Assembly (NCBI GenBank): GCA_050264575.1
Contig: JBLNGH010000510.1
Location: 1 to 19,811 of the forward strand
Origin: DASQFI01 sp050264575
GTDB lineage: Bacteria > Acidobacteriota > Vicinamibacteria > Vicinamibacterales > SCN-69-37
Direction of reading: 5' to 3'
DNA length: 19,811 bases
In this document: piece by piece, positions 14,179 to 19,811 of the stretch
Layout of the letters: each line of letters begins with the position of its first letter
Position numbering within the stretch: the stretch's first letter is position 1
Notes under the pieces: generated by a model
What the model was told of the DNA's origin: nothing
The model's database searches: none
Seen by the model: only the letters and a program-made list of their open reading frames with translations
Made by a program: the position numbers and the translations under genes

Positions 14179-15842
14179 ATCCCGTCGTACTGGGGTCCCT
14201 CGCCCCCTTCGGGCGGCACCCAGTCGATGATCTGATAGGGATCCATGATGTCGCACGTCTTGCAATGCACGCAGTTCGACGCGTTGATATGCAGCTTCTT
14301 GCCGCCCCCGCCGTCGTCCACCATCTCGTACACGTTGGCCGGACAGAAGCGCGTGCACGGATTGCCGTACTCCACACGGCACCGCGTGCGGCAGATGTCC
14401 GTATCATGCACGATGAGGTGCGACGGCTCGTCTTCCTGATGCCGCGTGCCGGAGTAGTGCACGTTCGTCAGCCGATCGAACGTGAGACGGCGATCGATCT
14501 TGACCGGATGCACCGGCTGGTCCGGTGACGGCTGCCGGCCCGGATAGTACTGATCGAGCTTGCGCAAACGCTCGTGCCCCGCGTGCGCGGGCATCGGATC
14601 GGTGAGCCACCAGCCATTCGTGACGAGCGACAGGCCCGCGTACGCCAGACCCGCCACGAGCCCGTGCTCGAAGGCCTGATGCACGTTGCGCACCGGATAC
14701 AGCTCCCGTTTCACCGCACTCGCGTCGATCCGAGCCTGGTACCGAGCCAGGCTGCTGGCAGATGTGTCGCCCGACCGCACCGCGTCGAACGCCGTCTCGG
14801 CCGCGAGCATGCCGGTGCGCATCGCGAGATGGATTCCTTTCAGCCGCATCGAGTTCATGAACCCGCCCGCATCGCCGGCAATGAGCGCACCGTCCGTGTG
14901 CACGCGCGGAATCGTGTGCCATCCGCCTTCCGGCAGCGCCTTGGCGCCATATCGCACCAGCTTCGCGCCGTCGAGCAGTCCGGCCATGTACGGATGTTGC
15001 TTGAAACGCTGGAACGTCAAATGCGGATCGAACATCGGGTCGCGATAGTCGAGTCCGACGACGAACCCGACCGCGAGCATGCGCTCGGGGAGCCCGTAGA
15101 TGGCGGCGCCGCCGAATTCCTCCATGCGCAGCGGGTACCCCATCGTGTGAGCGACCGAGCCGGCCGCCACTCGATCGTCGGGCAACTCCCACAACTCCTT
15201 GATCCCAATCGCGTACAGCTGCGGGAGCCGCCCCTCGTCCAGGTGCAGCTTCTGAACGAGTTGCTTGGTGAGATTGCCCCGCACGCCATCGCAAAGAATT
15301 GTCACGGCGGCGCGAATGTCCGGCCCTGGTTCGTATGTCGGCTTGCGTTGACCGTGCTTGTCGATTCCGCGATCGCCGGTCCTGACGCCGACGACTTTCG
15401 ATCCGTCGTACAGGATCTCGACGCCGGCAAATCCGTTGAAGATGTCCACGCCGGCCGCTTCCACCTGCTGCGCGAGCCACTTCACGAACTTGTTCAACGA
15501 GATGACGTAATTGCCGTGATTGCGGAGCGGCGGCGGCGTCAGCGGAAATCGAATCTTTCCGCCCGACGTCAGCAGGTAGACGTCGTCGTGATGCACTTCC
15601 GCCGCGAGCGGCGCGCCTTTCGCGGCAAAGTCGGGAATCAGGTCGCCCAGCGTGGAGGGATCGAGCACCGCGCCCGACAACATGTGGGCGCCCGGCTCGC
15701 GCGCCTTGTCGAGAACGGCGATGGACAGCGGCGCGCCGCCCTTCTCCTGCTGCAGCTGCGCCAGACGAAGCGCCGCGGACATCCCGGCCGGCCCGCCACC
15801 GACGATCAGCACGTCGAGGTCGAGCGTCTCGCGGTCGGTCAC
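14175..15842 (-). CDS. Electron transfer flavoprotein-ubiquinone oxidoreductase
   Basis: Membrane-associated flavoprotein passing electrons from ETF to the quinone pool during acyl-CoA and amino-acid oxidation. It has 555 residues, the normal size. The FAD-binding dinucleotide fold is at 11-25 (VLIVGGGPAGMSAAL). The substrate/quinone region includes HMLSGAVLDPSTL and the block GDAGGFMNSMRLKGIHLAMRTG of the second FAD motif. The C-terminal ferredoxin-like part carries the 4Fe-4S cysteines C500 (FCPANVYE), C524, C527 and C530 (NCVHCKTCDIMDP), all present. The GTG start at 15842 lies 13 bp after the VWFA stop. GAGG is present but only 1 nt before the GTG, so the ribosome site is atypical. Overlaps the acyltransferase start by 4 bp. 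No etfA/etfB genes are in the window. Confidence 0.95.
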   Translation of the reverse strand: MTDRETLDLDVLIVGGGPAGMSAALRLAQLQQEKGGAPLSIAVLDKAREPGAHMLSGAVLDPSTLGDLIPDFAAKGAPLAAEVHHDDVYLLTSGGKIRFPLTPPPLRNHGNYVISLNKFVKWLAQQVEAAGVDIFNGFAGVEILYDGSKVVGVRTGDRGIDKHGQRKPTYEPGPDIRAAVTILCDGVRGNLTKQLVQKLHLDEGRLPQLYAIGIKELWELPDDRVAAGSVAHTMGYPLRMEEFGGAAIYGLPERMLAVGFVVGLDYRDPMFDPHLTFQRFKQHPYMAGLLDGAKLVRYGAKALPEGGWHTIPRVHTDGALIAGDAGGFMNSMRLKGIHLAMRTGMLAAETAFDAVRSGDTSASSLARYQARIDASAVKRELYPVRNVHQAFEHGLVAGLAYAGLSLVTNGWWLTDPMPAHAGHERLRKLDQYYPGRQPSPDQPVHPVKIDRRLTFDRLTNVHYSGTRHQEDEPSHLIVHDTDICRTRCRVEYGNPCTRFCPANVYEMVDDGGGGKKLHINASNCVHCKTCDIMDPYQIIDWVPPEGGEGPQYDGM

Positions 15843-15855
15843 GCCTCACATTGTA

Positions 15856-16788
15856 CTATCCGCCGAAATAGCGCTTTCTCGCGTTGACGGTGTAGCGCTT
15901 CGCCTCGGGCTTCTTCAGCGTGACGGTCAGCTCGTGCCAGCCTTCACCCGGAACGCCCTTCAGGATGTAGCGCAGGACGTAGCTCTGCCGGAAATCTTCG
16001 AACACGCGCTTGAAGGCATCGACGATGTCGTTGAAGCGGCCTGGCGGGTACACCTCGCCTCCCGTTTCTTCCACGGCGCGCTGCAGTGACGACATGGTCT
16101 TCGGTTTCGTAAAGCTCGTCCCGTAGGCGCCCGAGAGGACGAGATGCAGCACGCTGTCCGAACGCCCGGCGATGACCGCCAGCGAGTCGCCGCTCGTGAC
16201 GCTGGTGGTGTCCTCGCCGTCCGTGAACACGACTACCAGATGGCGTCGGCCTTCAACCGGGGCGCGCGCGAGCGCCAGCACGACGGCGTCGTGCAGCGAC
16301 GTGCCCCCTTTCGACGTCACGGCCTCGACCGGCATCGGCTCGCCGCCGGACCGCAGCGGAAAAACCTCGATCACATCCGTCGCGAACGTGATCAGCCGCA
16401 CGCGATCGACGGGGCGAAGCATCGCGGCGATTTGCTGGGCGCCGCTCTTGAACCGGCCGATCGCCTCGGCGGTGCTCGGGCTCACGTCCAGGAGCAATGT
16501 CAGATCGACGGGAATCTGCTCGGTGACGGCGGTGATGTCCTGCGAAACGCCGTTGTCGAGCAGCTCGAAGTCCGCGGCCGTGAGTCCGCTGACGGGTCTT
16601 CGTCCATTCAACACGGAGACGGCGACGGACACGGCGTCGGTGGCCGCGCGAAACGCCTTGGGCTCCTGTTGACCGCGCGTGGAAACCGGCGACGCGAGCA
16701 GGCCGAGCGCGATCAGAGGCAGCCAAGACGACTGCCTCCGGCGGGTCAACGAAACTGCTCGCGCAGACGGGTCATCAACGACGGCCAT
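15856..16788 (-). CDS. Secreted VWFA-domain protein (acidobacterial TIGR03436 type)
   Basis: Exported protein with a von Willebrand factor A domain, 310 residues from the ATG at 16788. A signal peptide sits around residues 14-40 (LTRRRQSSWLPLIALGLLASPVSTRGQ-Q). A short N-terminal module follows (VAVSVLNGRRPVSGLTAADFELLDNGVSQDI), typical of this family. The MIDAS is complete: DVSPS (D101, S103, S105), T163 in GGTSLHD, and D190 in FTDGED, so divalent-metal ligand binding is likely. The C-terminus has SYVLRYILKG and a strand pair ending RYFGG. The start is uncertain: ATG 16788 has a weak GGAA upstream, while a TTG at 16749 overlaps the preceding stop as TTGA and would place the RRR directly before the hydrophobic core. 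Likely role is adhesion or complex assembly at the envelope; partner unknown. Confidence 0.88.
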   Translation of the reverse strand: MAVVDDPSARAVSLTRRRQSSWLPLIALGLLASPVSTRGQQEPKAFRAATDAVSVAVSVLNGRRPVSGLTAADFELLDNGVSQDITAVTEQIPVDLTLLLDVSPSTAEAIGRFKSGAQQIAAMLRPVDRVRLITFATDVIEVFPLRSGGEPMPVEAVTSKGGTSLHDAVVLALARAPVEGRRHLVVVFTDGEDTTSVTSGDSLAVIAGRSDSVLHLVLSGAYGTSFTKPKTMSSLQRAVEETGGEVYPPGRFNDIVDAFKRVFEDFRQSYVLRYILKGVPGEGWHELTVTLKKPEAKRYTVNARKRYFGG

Positions 16789-17975
16789 GAGCGGAATTCC
16801 CCGAGTCGGTATTGGCGCCATGGGTCGATGACCGGCGGTCCGGGGGCGAGAAAACTTTCTGAAACTGCCGACGCCTCGGCGATGCGCCCGAGCCTCATCA
16901 GGCTCGACGTCAGCATCACGGTCGCCGACTGCGCGCGAGGAACGGCATCGAGCGCTGCGCGATACGCCGCAGCGGCCTCGTCGAGCCGGTCCTGGCGCTC
17001 GCGGATCACGCCTTCGACCAGCTTGCTGAGATAGACGAGGTAGGCGTCGTTGGTCAGCGTGACCGTTTGCGCGACATAACCAAGGGCGCCGTCCGGATCG
17101 GAAAGTCGATACGAGAGGAGGCCGGCTCGCAGATTCGCTTCGGCGGCTATCGGCGCCTCGCTGCTCAGCCTGACGAATCGGCGGGCAAGATCCCGGACTT
17201 CCGCCGCGCCCGGCATGAAATTCTTCTGGGCGCGCGAACGGGGCGGCGCTGCGGGACGCTGATCGTCGGTATCACCGTTCCCGCTCGTCGCGGTCGTCCG
17301 TGCGCCGGGATCTCGCGGTATCTCCCCGGGAATCATCCCTCGCCGGTTCGGGTCGCCCCGTGCGGCGCCGACTTCCCAGCTCATGCTTTCGACGGCGACG
17401 GCAGACGCGAAGGCGAACACCGGCTCGTTCGGAAACCGCGCGAGAGCATGCGACAAGTGGCCTCGCGCGAACTCCTCGTCGACCCCTGGCTTGCCGGATC
17501 TCCGGCCCTTCGATCCACCGAGCAGGAACATCCAGTCCTGCGCGCCGCTCAGGAGCGCGATTGATGCCTGGTACCAGAGCCGCTCGCCCGGCTGGGGCGG
17601 CCCGGGCGTCTCGGACAACTCACCGCAGGCCCACGCGATCAGCCGCTCGGCATTGGGCCAGTTGGCCGTGTCGTGCCATTCGTGCGAAACATCGAGCACG
17701 AACGTCGCCGCAGCCAACCGCCGCTGCGCGACCGTCGCCCGGTTGGCGTCGATCCATCGTCCCGCCTGGTCCTCGACGGCGCGAATCTGTTTGTCGGTGA
17801 CCGTCGCGGCAAACTCGCGCGCGGCGGCGAAATCGCCGTGCACGTACCGATCAAGGAATTCGTAGATGGACTTCGGCTGCGGGATTTTTGGCGGCGGCAC
17901 GCGCGTCTGGGCGGACAGCGGCGACAACGAAACCGTCAATCCGACGAGACACGCGGAAAGGACGTGAAGACGCAT
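16746..17975 (-). CDS. Secreted TPR-like helical repeat protein
   Basis: Exported protein of 409 residues with no clear named family. The signal peptide is MRLHVLSACLVGLTVSLSPLSA-Q. The following half is alpha-helical (VHGDFAAAREFAATV, QRRLAAATFVLDVSHEWHD). A low-complexity region at about 230-265 holds ARGDPNRRGMIPGEIPRDPGA. The C-terminal half has tetratricopeptide-like units, clearest in RLDEAAAAYRAALDAVPRAQSATVMLTSSLMRLGRIAEA. These repeats usually mediate protein contacts. ATG 17975 is preferred because AGG lies a few bases upstream and it opens directly into the signal peptide; an ATG at 18023 would add 16 unlikely residues. First gene of the probable TPR-VWFA-ETF-QO-acyltransferase run. 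The VWFA protein encoded next is the obvious candidate partner, but no direct evidence is present. Confidence 0.85.
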   Translation of the reverse strand: MRLHVLSACLVGLTVSLSPLSAQTRVPPPKIPQPKSIYEFLDRYVHGDFAAAREFAATVTDKQIRAVEDQAGRWIDANRATVAQRRLAAATFVLDVSHEWHDTANWPNAERLIAWACGELSETPGPPQPGERLWYQASIALLSGAQDWMFLLGGSKGRRSGKPGVDEEFARGHLSHALARFPNEPVFAFASAVAVESMSWEVGAARGDPNRRGMIPGEIPRDPGARTTATSGNGDTDDQRPAAPPRSRAQKNFMPGAAEVRDLARRFVRLSSEAPIAAEANLRAGLLSYRLSDPDGALGYVAQTVTLTNDAYLVYLSKLVEGVIRERQDRLDEAAAAYRAALDAVPRAQSATVMLTSSLMRLGRIAEASAVSESFLAPGPPVIDPWRQYRLGEFRSWPSLMTRLREQFR

Positions 17976-18003
17976 ACACCTGCCTGGGGAACCGCAGGGC
18001 GCG

Positions 18004-18012
18004 ATTATGGCA
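18004..18012 (-). promoter_or_regulatory. Candidate extended -10 promoter for the TPR-VWFA-ETF-QO run
   Basis: Reverse-strand TGC-CATAAT matches an extended -10. Transcription would start near 17997, giving a leader of about 22 nt before ATG 17975. No convincing -35 is seen. Confidence 0.35.
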
Positions 18013-18047
18013 TGTCCGGCCATACCCGCTCATGAAGAATGTGGGCT

Positions 18048-18056
18048 TGTTATGTT
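18048..18056 (+). promoter_or_regulatory. Candidate extended -10 promoter for the lhr-type helicase
   Basis: TGT-TATGTT resembles a TGn extended -10, 31 bp before the helicase ATG. No good -35 is visible. It would place the divergent TPR and helicase promoters about 40 bp apart. Confidence 0.3.
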
Positions 18057-18086
18057 ACGCACGCCACGTCTTGATACGCTTGGTGG

Positions 18087-19811
18087 ATGCCCCTGTCATC
18101 CCTGTCATGGGCCCACCCGATTGTTCGTGAGTGGTTCTCCCACAAGTTCGATACTCCCACGGAGCCGCAAACGCTGGGCTGGCCGCACATTGTCGCCCGC
18201 CGGGACACGCTCATCTCCGCGCCAACGGGCTCGGGCAAGACCCTGGCCGCGTTTCTCGCCTGTATCGACAGCCTGGTCCGCGCGGCGGTCGACGGAAGGC
18301 TCGAGGACCGTACTGAGGTTCTTTATGTCTCGCCGCTGAAGGCGCTCGGCAACGACATTCAAAAGAATCTCGACGGTCCGCTCGCCGAGATCGTCCGGCT
18401 CGCGGCCGAGCGTGGGCAGCCGATCGCGGAGATTCGGACCGCCGTTCGCACCGGCGATACCCTGATGCCCGAGCGGCGGGCGATGCTGCAGCGGCCGCCG
18501 CACATCCTGGTCACCACGCCGGAGTCGCTCTACATCCTCCTCACGGCCGAACGAAGCCGCGCGATTCTCAAGACCGTCTCGACCGTCATCGTCGACGAGA
18601 TTCACGCGGTGGCCGATGACAAGCGGGGCTCCCATCTGGCGCTATCACTCGAGCGTCTGGACGCGCTCTGCGGGCAAAGGCCGACGCGAATCGGCCTCTC
18701 GGCCACGCAGAAGCCGATCGAGCTGGTGGCCGATTTCCTGAGCGGCCGCTCCGCCGACCACCGGCCGCACATTGTTCAGGTTGCGCCTCGACGTGAGCTC
18801 GACGTCGCGATCGAAGTGCCGCCCAGCGAGTTGGGGCCGGTCGCCTCGAACGAGATGTGGGGCGAGATTTACGATCGGCTCGCCGCGCTCGCCCGTGAGC
18901 ACCGATCGACGCTGATCTTCGTCAACACGCGCCGGCTGGCCGAGCGCGTGACGCATCACCTCGCCGAGCGTCTCGGCAATGACGCGGTCGCGGCGCATCA
19001 CGGCAGTCTGTCGCGCAAGACCCGACTCATCGCGGAACACCAACTCAAGATCGGCGCGCTGCGCGCGCTCGTCGCGACCGCGTCGCTCGAGCTGGGGATC
19101 GACATCGGCAGCGTGGACCTCGTTTGTCAAATCGGCTCTACACGCGCAATCGCGACGGGCATCCAGCGGATTGGCCGCGCGGGTCACTGGCGAGGCGCCA
19201 CTCCGAAGGGGCGATTCTTCGTCACGACACGCGACGAGCTCATCGAATGCGCGGCGCTGGTGCTCGCGATTCGGAATGGCGAACTGGATCGCCTCGTGAT
19301 TCCTGAGGCGCCGCTCGACATCCTGGCACAGCAGATCGTCGCATCCTGCGCGGCAGAGGCGGACGGCTGGGACGAGGATGCGCTGTTCGGGCTGGTCACG
19401 CGTGCCTACCCCTATCGCCACCTCGATCGGAACGACTTCGAGGAAGTGGTGCAGATGCTGTCGGACGGAATCGCGTCCCGTCGCGGACGGTACGGCGCGT
19501 ACCTGCATCGCGATCGCGTCAATCGCCGTCTGCGCGCGCGCCGGGGCGCCCGGCTCATCGCGATCACCGGCGGCGGCGCGATTCCCGAGACCGCGCTCTA
19601 CACGGTCGTCGCGCAGCCCGAAGGCAACACGATCGGCACCGTCGACGAAGATTTCGCCGTCGAGAGTCTGGCCGGCGACATCATGCTCCTCGGCAACACG
19701 TCCTGGCGCATCCAGCGTGTCGGCTCCGGCCGGGTGCTCGTCGAAGACGCGCACGGCGCCTCACCCACGATCCCGTTCTGGCGCGGTGAAGCGCCGGCGA
19801 GAACGATGGAG
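18087..19811 (+). CDS. Lhr-type superfamily 2 DNA helicase (3' partial)
   Basis: ATP-dependent DNA translocase/helicase of the Lhr group, linked to DNA repair. The first 575 residues are present and the frame runs off the right edge with no stop. Motifs in order: Q-motif-like FDTPTEPQ (21-28), Walker A APTGSGKT (45-52), SPLKALGND (82-90), TTPESLYILLT (143-153), Walker B DEIH (170-173), SAT (205-207), IFVNTRRLAERV, then ATASLELGIDIGSVDLV and QRIGRAGH (motifs V and VI). Beyond the RecA domains the Lhr-specific winged-helix and beta-bundle regions follow (DILAQQIVASCAAE, GDIMLLGNTSWRI, IPFWRGEAPART). The ATG at 18087 is the first in frame that fits the family start (SSLSWAHPIVREWF); GGTGG directly before it is a poor Shine-Dalgarno. 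Whether it carries the long Lhr C-terminal extension cannot be seen. Divergent from the TPR gene. Confidence 0.94.
   Translation, partial: MPLSSLSWAHPIVREWFSHKFDTPTEPQTLGWPHIVARRDTLISAPTGSGKTLAAFLACIDSLVRAAVDGRLEDRTEVLYVSPLKALGNDIQKNLDGPLAEIVRLAAERGQPIAEIRTAVRTGDTLMPERRAMLQRPPHILVTTPESLYILLTAERSRAILKTVSTVIVDEIHAVADDKRGSHLALSLERLDALCGQRPTRIGLSATQKPIELVADFLSGRSADHRPHIVQVAPRRELDVAIEVPPSELGPVASNEMWGEIYDRLAALAREHRSTLIFVNTRRLAERVTHHLAERLGNDAVAAHHGSLSRKTRLIAEHQLKIGALRALVATASLELGIDIGSVDLVCQIGSTRAIATGIQRIGRAGHWRGATPKGRFFVTTRDELIECAALVLAIRNGELDRLVIPEAPLDILAQQIVASCAAEADGWDEDALFGLVTRAYPYRHLDRNDFEEVVQMLSDGIASRRGRYGAYLHRDRVNRRLRARRGARLIAITGGGAIPETALYTVVAQPEGNTIGTVDEDFAVESLAGDIMLLGNTSWRIQRVGSGRVLVEDAHGASPTIPFWRGEAPARTME

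Noticed and set aside
14734..14754. Inverted repeat AGCCTGG/CCAGGCT inside ETF-QO as another inserted palindrome
   Set aside because: The encoded residues (SASSLARYQARIDAS) match the usual ETF-QO sequence at this place, so nothing seems inserted.
14574..15887. Plus-strand open frame of 437 codons antisense to ETF-QO
   Set aside because: Arg/His/Val-rich mirror frame with no domain. ETF-QO on the other strand is full length with all cofactor residues.

Overview
High-GC bacterial chromosome segment with 13 protein-coding genes, two of them cut by the window edges. It most likely comes from a diderm Acidobacteriota, possibly Vicinamibacteria. The pointers are a duplicated-FtsX permease of the acidobacterial ADOP type, a VWFA protein of the acidobacterial TIGR03436 type, LPS-assembly lipoprotein LptE, an outer-membrane beta-barrel protein, and glycine/arginine-rich inserts in secreted enzymes. 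The lineage call is inference from family content, not from a marker phylogeny.

Layout. Positions 2-2428 (+) hold the 3' part of an ADOP permease, followed by an 11-bp tandem repeat array. A minus-strand cluster (7390 to 2528) encodes a secreted M14 zinc carboxypeptidase, a secreted M28 peptidase and a small beta-barrel protein, tightly spaced with start/stop overlaps. A 110-bp inverted-repeat element fills nearly all of the divergent gap at 7391-7517. An S4 RNA-binding protein and ribosomal protein S20 (rpsT) follow on the plus strand. The housekeeping run leuS-lptE-holA (12376 to 8219, minus) converges on rpsT. This gene order is widespread in Gram-negative bacteria. Next on the minus strand are a class II histone-deacetylase-like hydrolase, a DUF374 acyltransferase, ETF-ubiquinone oxidoreductase, a VWFA protein and a TPR protein. 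At the right end a divergent lhr-type helicase runs off the window.

How it fits together. The genes are mostly ordinary: envelope biogenesis (LptE, DUF374 acyltransferase, beta-barrel), extracellular protein or peptide turnover (M14, M28), translation and replication (leuS, S4, rpsT, holA), and electron transfer from acyl-CoA or amino-acid oxidation (ETF-QO). No phage, CRISPR array, transposase, toxin-antitoxin or recognisable defence cassette was found.

What stands out is the repeat content. At least five different short palindromic or tandem elements sit in gene junctions, and one palindrome-bearing stretch appears to lie in frame inside leuS. The most notable element has apparently replaced the whole 5' region of the S4 gene and supplies its only well-placed Shine-Dalgarno and ATG. 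No gap between genes exceeds about 120 bp, so there is no long empty stretch.
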